Shown: positions 22,640-34,645 of the stretch, piece by piece
Layout: every line of letters starts with the position of its first letter
Numbering within the stretch: the stretch's first letter is position 1
Assembly (NCBI RefSeq): GCF_014529535.1
Contig: NW_023503376.1
Location: 2,089,138-2,153,137 of the forward strand
DNA length: 64,000 nucleotides
Direction of reading: 5' to 3'
Origin: Bradysia coprophila
Lineage: Eukaryota; Arthropoda; Insecta; Diptera; Sciaridae
Notes under the pieces: model-generated
Seen by the model: the letters and a program-made list of their open reading frames with translations, nothing else
Databases searched by the model: none
Told to the model about the DNA's origin: nothing
Translations under genes and position numbers: made by a program

Positions 22640-22985
22640 TGTCGGATTTTTTTACGGATTTGGGTTATATTCGACATGAGTGAGATGTTCCAAGGTTGGT
22701 TCCTAAATTTTGGGATCATAGATGATTCCTCTGACACTTCCTAACTTCCATCGGATTTTTTGATGGATTTGGGTTATTTTCAACATGAATGAGGTGTTCG
22801 AAGGTTGGTTCCTAAATTTTGGGATGACAAATGATTCCTCTAGCACTTCCTAACTTCCATCAGATTTTTCGATGGATTTGGGTTATTTTCGATATAAGTG
22901 AGGTGTACCAAGATTGGTTTCTAGATTTTGGGATTCAGACTGATTTCTCTAGCATTTTTTAATTTCCATAAGGTTTTTTGATGTT
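22640..22985. repeat. Tandem repeat of about 118 bp, three copies
   Basis: Each unit includes GGATTTGGGTTAT, GGTTGGTTCCTAAATTTTGG and CACTTCCTAACTTCCAT. The third unit is more diverged. Confidence 0.7.
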
Positions 22986-23265
22986 GTCGAAATGATATAC
23001 TTACAAAAGTGGTGATGTCAGTCAAAAAAAAAACCCCTAAAGGGATAATGTGACGCAAGTCCTTTATCTTACTTACAAAATAACTGATAACGCTGAGGGT
23101 GACGCATTGTGCGTCGTACGCAAAAGTTTTATCAACAAAAAATTGACTCAAAAAATTTGTGAAAGAAAATTTTACAACAAGAAATTTGCGTCACAAGTGG
23201 CAGATGTTGAGGAACGTATTGTTAGGAAAATGGTTGAAAAATGTACTGAAAGAATTTAAACGAAA

Positions 23266-23692
23266 GAAAACCGAATTATCATCATAATGGTCAAATTTCG
23301 CATGCGACAGGCAATAGGTTACAGTGCATGCTGTCGTTCATTACATGAGGGAATAATTGTGAGATGAGAGCAACCACACAAGTGTGTTGTGGGGCAACAA
23401 ACTTCGGTAACTATTAGTTGAGACAAGTGTAGTGTTTACATATCCGAGCCGAAGGTGGATCAGTGGACCTCCCTTTATTGAATTATGCAAAAAAAAATCA
23501 TGTGAGCATGACACTTCCATTTAAACTTGGTTAAGGTACCGTGCGCTCATATCTAATTGAGGTATGAATTTTTTGGGGATATACTAACAGTAGTTCCGAA
23601 GAATCTGAGTAGCATACGGCTCACTAATGATCGATTAAAAAAATAAATCCAAAATTCATAATTTAAAAAGTTTAATACATTTTCTCGGCGTA
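23266..23692. other. Intergenic, no feature seen
   Basis: Lies between the diverged repeat and the stop of IR gene C. Nothing recognised; 3' untranslated sequence of gene C probably lies near its right end. Confidence 0.4.
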
Positions 23693-26212
23693 TTACCAGT
23701 ACTCTAAACGTGGAGACAACACTTCGAAAACAAATACCAACGTTGAAAGGATCAGCGCACCAAGACAAACTTCTACCACGCCAAGTATCTGCAATATGTT
23801 CAGTTTTTGTGGAACACGTTTATCGACATTGTCTGTTATAGCTGACTCTGTGTACGGCTCCGTCCATTTCGACGTCATACCATTTTCATTCATATACGAG
23901 ATTAGGTTATCCATTGCATCCTTCAGATAAAATCGCTTCGGCAAATCGATAACATGAGGTGCCAAAACTAATTTTATAGTTTTTGGTCTGGTTTCAGGTT
24001 TCTCCCGACGAACCGCATCTATAAGATGGATTTCCATTGATACATATGCTTCCGTTTCAGTAACGAATTCCCATGCAGTGCTTCCATTTTCAGATATTAG
24101 CCTGATGGAAATATTAAAACATTATACGCTGTCGACACTGTCTCATTGTAAGTGGTTTTTAGTGTTACGACAATGGCCCTTCGCTCATATGAAATATGCA
24201 TTTACATTGCCTAATCACGTAAAGCACAGTACGTACGTGAATCCAAATTTTTATTTGGACGAGTGGGCGTACTGCCCTCTCTTTCGGGTCGGACTATAAC
24301 GTCTACACTCGTTAAAATACAAATTTGGACCCACGGACGTGCTATGTACTATTAATTAAGTGTGGTCGGCGTCGAGTAATCTGGCACACCATACAAATTG
24401 ATTATGTGCCAGATTCACCTCTAGGAGGCAAATCTGGCACAGTCATGACTTTTCCTTACATGTAGTAAAAGGACGCATACTATGATTGCGTGTGCCAGAT
24501 TCCCCGATGCCGTGTGGTCATGGAGTTACACTCTAGAGATGTCATGGTGTAACACTGTCATTTTTAACCATGAATGCGTAATGTAATTTTTGACTGCCGA
24601 TTAGCACCAGAGCTACTCTGCCATCTCTGGAATGTAAATTTGTGGGTGTTGTGGATACGAAAACTTACAGCTTCTCCAATCGGTCGTAATCGTACTGAAA
24701 GAAATTGATGTAAGCGTCGTAGATCAATTTTATTGAAATCCCCCTCTCAATTAATTCGTCCATGGTTTTAACACTCGCTACCGTCGCATTCGTTCTCATA
24801 AAATTGAATAGTTGTCCTTGGTACACCGTTTGTAGAACGAAGCACATCAGTATCCATACAATCAGTATAAATCTAGCAATGCTTCCATTTGGTGTGTATA
24901 ACGTTCCACCAGTCAGAAGCACACGTATCAAACTGAAATATGGAGTTGGATCCCTTGTTCCAACTACGAAGTCATAATACTCTTTTCCGTGGCACTGGAG
25001 TAGTTTTATTGCGATAACAGCCACCGACAGTGTCACTGACAAGAAGATCCACATTGTCAATGTGAACGGAAAGGAAAGCGTTTCGAAAGAGCTGTACGGT
25101 CTTGGATGCGGTACAACAACGAGAATATTGTCGGATGAGTAAGATTTCGTGCTGCTCATAGTCTCTTCTGCGTTAGGTGTAAAAACGAATCCTCCCACTA
25201 GCATGTCGTAATCACGGTCAATCTTATTAGTGATGCAATTTCAAAAGAGTCAGTCAGTCTGGCAATTCAACGTAACTTTCGTTAAACTTACAATCATGTC
25301 CCATACATCCGTCGTATCTTCGTCCCAAAAGACCGACATATTCGGTCGAAAGTTCAATGCTTTGGCCAGCTCACACAGTAAATTGTATTCGAAGCCATCG
25401 AAGTCATGCGATCCATCTGAATGATTTCTCGTTACGTATATGTACGGTCGGATTGGTGCAACAAGAATCGGTATTGGACATTGAAATAAGTTCCTCGTTT
25501 TTAGCGGAAAAAACTGCTGATCCGTCTCAACGAAATGACCATTTTTAAAGACATTCCAAATGACTGGCACAATTTGGTTGCAATGAGTTGGAGCGAATGG
25601 AAAGTACGTATGCACCAGAAGTGATTCGTTCTTGTGACAATATGTCAGGATGTTAACGTCCAAAATCATATGACGCCAAAAGACACTAAATGTGTCGACG
25701 AGGTTGTTGTTCAGGTCGGATCGTTCGTCAAAGTTTGTGATAGCTACAGTGTAGAATCCAAAATGTTCTAATGATGTACTCGCAACGCTCTCGAAAATCG
25801 ACCTTTAATATACGAAAATTAAATTTATGGAGACGTGCGGACTGATGAGCACGGACATTGAAAAAAATTTAAAAAAAAAATCAAATTACCCCAACGAATC
25901 GTGCGAATCAATCAAAACTATATTACTGAAGCGCTCCACAGTTCCATTCAAATATTCGTTATCGTGCAGAATCCATGTTGAGGATGTGCCAAGCGTATCA
26001 AATATTTTTCGTAGAATTGCATTGTGTGTTGCATCCGTTTTACTACTAGTAACAAAGACATTCGTCGATCGTTGCAAGTAAATTGTTTCGATAATTGATG
26101 TCAAGGCTGCGGCCATTAAATCTTCTTGTTCAGTGTTCGCTTGTACCTTCCATATCGTGCTGACGGAAGTGATTGCACTTAAAATCGTTATCATTAGGCC
26201 ATTCATTCTCAC
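23693..26212 (-). CDS. Ionotropic receptor gene C, intact, four exons
   Basis: Third intact paralog, about 598 aa. Exons on the minus strand: 26212-25890, 25802-25292, 25222-24669 and 24101-23693 (1797 nt spliced). The first methionines are M1 and M3 of MRMNGLMITIL. Domain order as in gene A: signal segment, S1 (APIRPYIYVTRNHSDG), M1 (FTLTMWIFLSVTLSVAVIAI), pore (LIRVLLTGGTLY), M3 (FILIVWILMCFVLQ) with YQGQLFNF, S2, M4, ending SPRLEYW. The third intron (24102-24668) is 567 bp, against about 190-200 bp in A and B, because it holds a MITE and a fragment of unit-flanking repeat. Function as for gene A. Confidence 0.85.
24175..24355. repeat. Unit-distal repeat fragment in IR gene C intron 3
   Basis: Related to about 21600-21690 and 28610-28690 (CATATGAAATATGCATTTACATT-like, then a GTAAAGCACAGTACGTACGT stretch). 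A piece of the flanking repeat has therefore moved into the intron, next to the MITE at 24368. Confidence 0.5.
24368..24511. mobile_element. hAT-like MITE, 144 bp, in IR gene C intron 3
   Basis: Terminal inverted repeats GGCGTCGAGTAATCTGGCAC and GGCATCGGGGAATCTGGCAC (read from the right). Flanked by a perfect 8-bp duplication, GTGTGGTC (24360-24367 and 24512-24519). The paralogous introns of genes A and B lack it. Confidence 0.8.
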
Positions 26213-26342
26213 TCGATCTTTAGAGCACAGTTTATATATTGGGAATCCAAATTGGCACAGAAATAAAGTGAAGTTTTTCCGGGTGGAAAATCAACGATTT
26301 AGAGATGCGGGAAAAGGTAATAAAGAAAGATCTTTCAATTAG

Positions 26343-26887
26343 AAATATTTTATCACAAATTACGGATCGAGAATATCAATAGAAAGGTATTATAGATTCC
26401 AAAACAACTAAACAACATTCGAAAAATTGTTGTGCTTCGTAAAGAGCCAGCACCTAGCGTTGATATTGATTATGTCAAATAGAGTAATATTTACACTAAC
26501 AGCATGACCTTGAAACAACATAAATATGAAGAATTATATGGTACAGGTACATATGTCGTAATTTAATGGTGATCAAACATCGAAAATTCTGAAAAAAATT
26601 TCTCCCACAGCACAGGCGACATGGATAGCCATGGGCGGCATGGTTTCATTGTAAAGATGTGATCATGTAGAGTGTTATGATGAGAGAAAAAGAAATATTT
26701 TGTCAAGTACTCCAAGGCAAGTTATAATTAAATGGTCTTCGGTATTCTCGCTCTGATCATAAAACTCTGTAGTTACGCGGCAAATAAGGTCTTACTGGGT
26801 TTGGGGGCAAATATACACTGAGATATGAATCATTGAAAAAATGTAAAAAGTGGACTACTTCAGCGAACTTTTAAGGAGAGGCTATTT
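26343..26887. other. Intergenic upstream of IR gene C
   Basis: No gene. 26695-26765 is an inverted relative of 16430-16480. Confidence 0.4.
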
Positions 26888-27140
26888 GAGTCCGTTGGGA
26901 TCAAAAGTAGGTCTATTCCATCTGTCAAAGTGACGTTTTAAATGTCAAACATTAGAAACCCTGTAAAACGGTCGGTAATTTCGTAAATTCTTCCTTATTT
27001 TTTTTTTTAAATCCAGTTAGTGAAAAACAATTTAAGAAAAATCAACGAAATTGCTGACTACTTAAACGATTTCTTATGTTTGACGTTTAAAACGTCACTT
27101 TGACAGATGTAATAGACCTACTTTTGATCCCAACGGACTC
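26888..27140. mobile_element. Foldback MITE, 253 bp
   Basis: Inverted arms of about 65 bp (26888-26952 and 27076-27140) beginning GAGTCCGTTGGGATCAAAAG and differing at only a few sites. AT-rich, non-coding centre. ATTT is found on both outer edges, but the target duplication is too short to assign a superfamily. Confidence 0.75.
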
Positions 27141-27711
27141 ATTTTTGAGTCAATACTCTCTTGAACTTTTTTCGAAATTTCTTTGTTTTCTCGAAATTTA
27201 TTGAAATCTTTTTCGAATTTCGCGTAAAGTACTTCCAAGAAAATTCTCGAAAATAGGATCTGCTTCTAAAGGTTCCTAACCTCTTTGCAATTAGAGTACC
27301 ACAACCAAAACTAGATTTTCACTCACAATATCGACCTCTTCTAACCATTATATAGCCAAAAAGCAAAGATTCAATTCCAGTTCCAGAGCTGAAGAGTGAT
27401 TTACTATTTTGGATCTTTTTCGGTACATAAAAATAACTCACGTTCGTTGTAGAGGTTTTCTATTATCTTTTTCCTCGGAGTTGGATCGAAAGCGTCTTGT
27501 TGAGTGAAAAGATTTTACTTTTGAAGCCTAAATTTGTTTATCTACTTTGACAGGCTGATTATTATCATAATTTGTAAGAAATTTGTAACTGTTAACAGTA
27601 TTGGGACACGTTCGTTCGATTTAGGTTTTTTTTTTCTTCAAGAAAGCCTCAACAGGAAGAATTGTTCAATGCGGTTTGTACATGTTAGCAATAATAGAAG
27701 ATTAAAATTAC

Positions 27712-27940
27712 CGTCAGAGGCAGTGAAATTTCAACATGAATTTGCTTCAGCTGTTTTTCAGCTGATCCACACAAACAATCAAAACTGTTTACATCTTTTT
27801 ATGATTCTACCACTACCATACGCGTACGGTACCAGCTTCAACCGTATAAGCAAGTATAAACAGTTTTGATTGTATGTGTGGATCAGCTGAAAAACAGCTG
27901 AAGCGAATTTATGCGGAAATTTCGCTGCCACTGACCGTAT
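27712..27940. mobile_element. Foldback MITE, about 230 bp
   Basis: Long imperfect inverted repeat. The inner arms contain GCTTCAGCTGTTTTTCAGCT and its complement; the outer part pairs GGCAGTGAAATTTC with the complement of GAAATTTCGCTGCC. Arms of about 80 bp, loop about 65 bp. Short frames across it are by-products of the inverted repeat. Confidence 0.65.
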
Positions 27941-27975
27941 TAAAATTTTGTTTATTTTTCACTCTTATGAGAATT

Positions 27976-28370
27976 GGCTTCGTTCGTTGGGACCACTTAT
28001 GCACACTTATCGTATCTCTAAAGTTTATTGGTTTTCAGACCAAACATTCCACTGATTGAATATTGTACGAAACTATAATCCATTAACCATTTGAGATCTC
28101 TATCATATTGCTATACAAGGGCAATGGAATGGTTGTATTTTACGTACTATGTACATTGATGACCAAAGGAATGCTGCCAAAGGCGGGACCGAAAAACTTT
28201 TTTTAGTTTTCCTCGGTAGAAATTAATCGAAACGTTCAAACAATCGTTTATGTTGAGTCCGTTGCAGAAAAATGAGTGATTCCGAATCTTAGGCGAAGAG
28301 TGCCTTTCTATAAGTAATAAATGCATTATAACGTTGGTCATAGAAGCCTAGGCCTTCATGAATTAACTTT
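27976..28370 (-). repeat. IR unit upstream block, copy upstream of gene C
   Basis: Third minus-orientation member of the block at 14691-15060 and 20383-20645, about 1.8 kb from exon 1 of gene C. Confidence 0.55.
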
Positions 28371-29040
28371 CCAAAGGGGTGGGAACTTTTGGAAATCACA
28401 GGAAATCCAATAAAACATTGCAGGTCACCGTAAATTATTTCAATGGAAGCTGTCACACCAACGTAAAATAATCTAGTGATTCACTAGTTTTCAAAGTTTC
28501 AAAACATGATATGATACACCTGGCAATAAATTGAGAACTGTATTCAAATGGATAGTCGACACTAAGTAGTATAGAAACAAATAACGGGCTACGAACCGAA
28601 ACAAGTCACATATGGATTTACATTGTCTCTTCACGTAAAGCACAGTACGTACGTATGTCCAAATTTGGACCCACGGACGTAATCGACATAATCTACTATA
28701 ATTACCGGGCTGTAAAGTGCACTTACGAGAACTCAGACTCAGGTATAAAACTCAAGCATAAGATAATGGCCTTGTATAATATAGATGTCTCTTATCACGT
28801 CCATACGCAAATGAATAGAATGATAAATTATGACTTCCTCAATGCAACGACAGGTAACATGATTATCTTAATCAACAATTGAATTTTAGTAGAATGTAAT
28901 TACGGATAAATAATAATGACAAATCGTAACGAGCGTGGATTTGGATAGACCAAAATATATAAAATGGATGATTGGCCTCGTGGGGCATATTTCATATATA
29001 ATGCTTAATAAAGTGTCATAATACAGTGAGCCTCATGAAA
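28371..29040. repeat. IR unit distal repeat, copy 3
   Basis: No gene. Related to 21340-22020 and 15590-15990, with the AACGAGCG, ATATATAAAAT and TGCTTAATAAAG landmarks. This is the last recognisable part of the IR tandem array. Confidence 0.5.
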
Positions 29041-30161
29041 TATTCGTAAAAAAAAATTCTTGAAGAGAACAGAAAGGGTGCTCCGCGTATCGGAACCGCA
29101 GTGGTAACGACGGATCCGGTCTTGAAACTTTAAACTTAACAGAGCTCCATGCTCTTCCCTTACCCAATGAGGTTCACGTTTAGTGATTTGACTTGAAGCG
29201 AAGTCGCTGTTTCGAGCGTGATGGTGGTCATATAGGAATGCCCATCGTCAGTTGGTTCCATCAAATTCGTTCACAAGACAGCAGTAAACTTAAATTCAAC
29301 TGGTATCCGCAGATGGAAATTAGGACAACCTATGAAGAGACACTATGAGGACCCGAATCGTAGCAAACCAGTCAAAACAACCAATCAACACTTAAATTAC
29401 ATTTAACAATCAACTCAGCTAAAAATTAAAACTAAAACTGAAAAACTCACCTACAATCACCGGCAAACAACATCAGCGAAACACTCACCTTTCACGAAAA
29501 GAAAAGGAAACGAAAAAACGGCAAAAATCAACTACATGCGAAGGGTAAATATCACAAATGTCACTTAAAATAAACCAAAAATATTCTTCATATATATTGG
29601 ATCATTTTCGTAGGGCGCACACTGCTCTGTAATGGTCAACTTTCGCAAGCATAAAAACATTTAGCACCGGCTTCATGCAAGGTTTTTTCCAAGGTACTGA
29701 AAGAACAGGTTCAGACACTTTCCAACCAACGCACTTCAAGCATGAGTGGTATTCTAAATAGGGTACTGAAACTTGACAATGTGTCACACAAAACACTGTA
29801 AAAAACCATCTCATTTCATTCAAAATAGTATTCTATTTGACAGCTGTCAACTATGATCACTTTGTTGTCACCCGCCATCGTAGTGAGTGTCTTAACCTGT
29901 TGCTTCAGAACCTAGGTTTTTTCGACAACAAAAGTTTTATTTTTTGTTATACTGAGTTGAGACAATGAGACAGCACATTGTATCCTGATGTACCTTTAAA
30001 TATTTTCGGTGACAATCCATAAATGTGAATGAAGGCTGTCGTTTCCTAATTATCTGAGTGAAATTCACTAGGATTAAATATTCACTCAAAATATTTTATT
30101 TTCAAGGAGTATTCTGCAACCACTGTTGTCTTTATTACTTACTCAGACACAGAATAGATTA
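29041..30161. other. Intergenic with repeat relics
   Basis: No gene supported. 29140-29170 is an inverted relative of the CAAGGGAAGAGCTATAGCTC repeat at 34600-34630. 29868-29930 is related to the fragment at 13189-13260. A minus-strand 73-codon frame at 29602-29823 is cysteine-rich but unrecognised. Confidence 0.35.
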
Positions 30162-30496
30162 CACGAAAAAAACGGAAAATGTCAATGTACGTCTGATTCG
30201 ATCACGATTTACGTGTGAGTCGCAAATACTACATCTCCTACGTAGTATGTACGTACATCGAAGTCGTGAAATTTTACGTCTAAATCGTACAATAAACGAC
30301 TGAGTGAACCATTGGTTTTGTACATTGTAGTTGAGTGAGGACAAAACCAATGGTTCACTCAGCCGTTTATTGTACGATGTAGACGTAGAATTATACGACT
30401 TCGATGTACATACTACGTACGAGACGTAGCATTTGCGACCCATACGTAAAACGTGATCGACTCAAACGTACATCGACATTTTGTGTTTTTTCCGTG
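30162..30496. mobile_element. Foldback MITE, 335 bp, TA target site
   Basis: Almost the whole element is a hairpin: arms 30162-30321 and 30341-30496 with a 19-nt loop. Ends CACGAAAAAAAC and the complement of CACGGAAAAAAC. TA dinucleotides flank both ends (30160-30161 and 30497-30498), which suits a Tc1/mariner-type MITE. The arms are rich in ACGTACG motifs. Confidence 0.75.
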
Positions 30497-31976
30497 TACA
30501 GTAGTTCTATCACATCTACATTTCGCCTGAATATACCTACACTACACCTACCCTTTCTGACATAAAATTACTTACACGAAACAAAGTGAAATGCAATCGA
30601 AATTTCACTTATTGTTTTCTGGTATTCCAACTTCCATTTCGCACCAACAACGAAAACAACAACTGAATTTAGTGTGTATTTGAACGTTGAAAGTAACAAG
30701 GCGCCAAGTTGCTAACACCCTTTTGATTTCAGTTTCAAATAAGTTCAGGTCTGAGAGGGATCATTCAGCCATACAAGGATGAACATTCTCCATTCATTAT
30801 ATATAAGTTGATGATGTTGAGGGTTCGAGGGATGAAAACGTGTCGGTTGTGTTATACGTCGAATATACATTATTACCGTGTTGAATTAGACCGAAATCGT
30901 TGATGGGAGTTTATCTTTGTATCAATAGGGTCTTCATTTATTCTCTATGTAAGAAGTGTGTATATGGTATGCCTGCTTAACGTCTATACATCTGAATCAA
31001 TGTGTAGTCCTATAATGTGAGGTATGGTGTATGGATGGATGGTTGTTTATATTACAAACGTATGGCATTAAAGGATGGTTTTTGATCAAACATCATTTAA
31101 GGTTCATACATGCGATTGTGTATATTACGATGATGGCAACTGTCAGAAACATTATGATATAGAGAATTTGTGGTGTTGAGATTATTGGGTGGGTGGACAT
31201 TTTCAACAAAATATTTTTGTGTTAAAGTCGCACTAGTGAAAACGATTGAGGGTCTTTTTCAATTGGCTTTTGAGATGATGAATGGAAAATGAGTTCTGGT
31301 TTTCGGTTGTGAATGCAATGCCATACATCTGTCCATAAATAATTATGATTTTGATGAACTCTGTTAAAATATAATCTCTTTGATAAATTACAATATAATT
31401 TGACGTGAAGATTAATATACTCAGTCTAACTCTCCCGGTTTTTTTGGTCCTTCTTTCTATTCGGTTGAGGGTATTTAACCGAATTTAACAATTGAAATTA
31501 CCAGTAGAAAAAAAAACAATTTTTATTTAACTGATACTAACATCTACAATTCCTTCCATTATAGCGTAATGCCAGCAACATAAATTGATTGTTTATTTGT
31601 CTGCATTTTTTTCAGCTAATTTCTTAACTTTAATGTTAACATAATTCCCATAACATATTTTTCGTTTATTAAAAATTAAATAAAAAAGGGATCAACATCA
31701 TCATCATCATCATATGATTTTTCAAAAGGTTTTCACTGCTCCTGTTTGGTATGAATATGGATAATAAGCTGTATACTTAATAGAATATTGTTTACGTTTG
31801 AGTTAACACGACCCCACATAAAAAATGCATCGAATAAAAAATTACGTTTTATTGAGAAGGCTGATGTGCGGCAGCTTTATGTACGTTATACATCTTTAGG
31901 CCCGTGCGAATTATCAAGGTTTAGAGTAGTATGTAAAGGAGCCGAAAACCATTTTCCTCATCACCTCCTATTTTCT
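30497..31976. other. Intergenic, no feature seen
   Basis: AT-rich, no gene or repeat recognised apart from a short ATC run near 31700. Confidence 0.4.
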
Positions 31977-32419
31977 ATCCCAACAAAAATCTCTTCGAGA
32001 AAAGTGTGACGTAGTCTTTGAAGTACAATTTCTAAAATGAATGATATCGCTAGAGTTGACGCTTTCAGCTTCGGTACGCAAAAATTAAATTTTACACCCA
32101 ATTTTAGTTCAAACAAGCTGGCTTAGTTTTTCTCATCATCTGCCAAATAATTTTTACCAAAAAAAATTTGACTGGAAACACCCAAAATTTTACCAAAAAA
32201 ATCTGCGTCGCAAAGTGGCAAATGTTCAGGAACAGACCAGCAAGAAAATTTATCTGCCACATGCGACGCAGATTTTTTTGGTAAAATTTTGGTTGTTTCC
32301 AGTCAAATTTTTTTTGGTAAAAATTATTTGGCAGATGATGAGAAAAACTAAGCCAGCTTGTTTGAACTAAAATTCAAAGACTGCGTCACACTTTTCTCGA
32401 AGAGATTTTTGTTGGGATA
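31977..32419. mobile_element. Foldback element with an insertion in one arm
   Basis: Inverted repeat from TATCCCAACAAAAATCTC to its complement. The arms contain TGTGACG(T/C)AGTCTTTG, TCATCATCTGCCAAATAA and TCTGCGTCGCAAAGTGGCA. The left arm has about 79 extra bases (about 32020-32100) that the right arm lacks, so the insertion is younger than the foldback. Motif style (GACGCA, GTGGCA) resembles the hairpins at 38991 and 47924. Confidence 0.7.
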
Positions 32420-32479
32420 TCAGTCGTTTTAGAAGTTTTAGAACATTGCTTTTTATAACAGTTTATAACAGAAATTCTG

Positions 32480-32993
32480 AAATTTGGCGAAATTTGAAAA
32501 TTTGACGAAATTCTAAAATTTGACGAAATACGAAAAATTTGACAAAAATCGAAAATTTGATGAAAATCGAAAATTTGACGAAATTTGAAAATTTGACGAA
32601 ATTTGAAAATTTGACGAAATTTGAAAATTTGACGAAATTCGAAAATTTGACGAAATTCGAAAATTTGACGAAATTCGAAAATTTGACGAAATTCGTAAAT
32701 TTGACGAAGATCGAAAATTTGACGAAAATTAAAAATTTGACGAAATTAGAAAATTTGACGAAATTAGAAAATTTGACGAAATTAGAAAATTTGACGAAAT
32801 TAGAAAATTTGACGAAATTAGAAAATTTGACGAAATTAGAAAATTTGGCGAAAATCGAAAATTTAACGAAAATCGAAAATTTGACGAAAATAGTAAATTT
32901 GACGAAAATCGTAAATTTGACGAAGATCGAAAATTTGACGAAAATCGAAAATTTGACGAAAATCGAAAATTTGACGAAAATCGAAAATTTAAC
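32480..32993. repeat. 18-bp minisatellite
   Basis: About 28 copies of a GAAAATTTGACGAAATT-type unit with periodic variants (ATC, ATT, TTA at the last codon). As 18 is divisible by three it stays open in several frames and gives a spurious protein of repeated ENLTKF. I do not treat that as a gene. Confidence 0.85.
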
Positions 32994-33290
32994 GAAGAAA
33001 GTAATTCTCTATCTGCCACCATTCAAGAAATATCTCCAAAACCCCAATTGACCCACCCATTTCCAACTTTCGACATTTTTCACATATGCCCCTCTCTTCT
33101 ACTCGTAAAACTCTGAGACTTTGCCGAAGAAAGTAATTCTCTATCTGCCACCATTCACAAAATAACTCTAAAACCCTAATTGACCCACCCATTTCTAACT
33201 TTCGACATTTTTCACATATGCCCCTCTGTTCTACTCGTAAAACTCTGAGACTTTGCCGAAGAAAGTAACTCTCTATCTCTCATAACCAAA
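32994..33290. repeat. 132-bp tandem repeat, 2.3 copies
   Basis: Units start at 32994, 33126 and 33258 with GAAGAAAGTAA and include CACATATGCCCCTCT and ACTCGTAAAACTCTGAGACT. It directly abuts the 18-bp minisatellite. Confidence 0.8.
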
Positions 33291-34245
33291 AAAAATATTT
33301 GTCCTTTCATCCTACGCTCGAGTAGCTCAAAATTTGGTCACTCTAATCACTCTAGCTAAAACGAATCTGCCCCGATTTTTTAAATTATTTTTTTGTTTGA
33401 ATCGTGTTACGAATACCTTTCATTTGATGGGTCGCACGCCTCTGTAGGTTTCAAAACAGCTAAGCTACAGCCGAAAACGCGTTCCCGACCCTCGAAAACC
33501 ACACTCAGAAACCACTTCGAGGCCAATAAAACAAAATTCTGGTTTTTCCTGGGGTAATGGCGTATCACATTTTCATTTTTATACCCACCCTGAGGTTCCT
33601 GCAAAATTTCATGGAGATTGGCTGACTGGTTTCCGAGATCGACCGTCGATAGATAGATAGATAGATAGAAACATACAGAGTAAGTTGAAAGATTTTAATT
33701 GTTTGGGAAAAGTCAATTTGGTGTATTTTGTATGAAAAGTGACCAATTTCAAAACGATGTATCTCCGGCAATTTTAAACCTACATAGTCGAGTGATAGCT
33801 CGTTTTGCTCGTATGTGAAGCGAGAATATGATAGAATATGTTTTGTGGTGATATAAACCAAAGGGTAGAAACTGAAATGTTCGGCTATATATAGTTGCCG
33901 CGTCTCAAAAAAATTTCTTCGTTCTTTTTTCGGAAGTTAGACTGCGTCAAGTCCTCCGCTATCGCGCCGGACATGATTGTTTTATCACATCAGCGCCCGG
34001 CAGGTTAAGTTTGCTGTGTACCTATTTTGGTAACAAACACTTTACATAGCCGTTCCTCGTTGTGATTGTTTTTGTAGATTACAGCATAGACCTGTAAATG
34101 GCCCATTAAATTAAGTGCAAAGTTTAATTGCTTAATTTCATCGGTCATTTACATTGTATCTTCTGTAACGTGTATCTCCTCGCTTCGTTGAACCGTGAAA
34201 ACATTTTTTTGTTTTAAATTTCAAATTTCCAAATGAATTTTCACT
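33291..34245. other. Intergenic with a GATA microsatellite
   Basis: No gene. A short (GATA)n run sits at about 33650-33670. Near 33945 a GACTGCGTCAAGTCC motif recalls the ends of the GTGACGCAAGTCC repeat family. Confidence 0.45.
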
Positions 34246-34645
34246 GTTGTGTAAGAGGCTAGCGGAAGCAACTGAGGAGGGCCAGTCCACGCTGACCTAA
34301 GACCGCCGCTAGTTCTCGAGGTCGAAACAGCTTTCTTTGTCTTTGTTACCACTTTACGTGATGTACGGGCAAGGGAAGAGTTAAGACTCTGTTTGTCGTC
34401 CGAAAAGAGCTTTTATTTTGAAGTTGGAAGTGTGAAGGTGTAAGGAGGAGTTCAGAGTTTGGAGGTCCAGAGAGTGGTTGTAAAATTGTAAGAGGCTAGC
34501 GGAAGCAACTGAAGATGGTCAGTCCACTCTGACGACCAGTGACCGCCGTTAGTTCTCGAGGTCGAAACAGCTTTTCTTTCTTCTTTGTCACTTTACGTGA
34601 TGTGTGGGCAAGGGAAGAGCTATAGCTCTGTTTGTCGTTCCGAAG
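34246..34645. repeat. Two-copy direct repeat of about 150 bp
   Basis: 34250-34400 and 34488-34640 share GTAAGAGGCTAGCGGAAGC, TAGTTCTCGAGGTCGAAACA and CTTTACGTGATGT...GGGCAAGGGAAGAG, about 237 bp apart. The sequence could be a retroelement LTR or leader remnant. A short inverted relative lies near 29150. Confidence 0.6.

Larger units (their letters stand above)
22022..23265. mobile_element. Diverged GTGACGCAAGTCC-family repeat, copy 1
   Basis: Starts ATCATGCCCACACATTAGT and then GTGACGCAAGTCC, matching the left end of the better-preserved copies at 37798 and 46906. A second GTGACGCAAGTCC at about 23050 opens a piece matching one arm of their hairpin (TTTGCGTCACAAGTGGCAGATG at about 23185-23206), but the second arm is missing. 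No convincing protein. Confidence 0.6.

Noticed and set aside
30058..30443. Two frames on opposite strands
   Set aside because: Both run through the arms of the 335-bp foldback MITE.
32539..33051. 170-codon frame with repeated ENLTKF units
   Set aside because: It is the translation of an 18-bp minisatellite, which stays open in several frames on both strands; no codon-level conservation.
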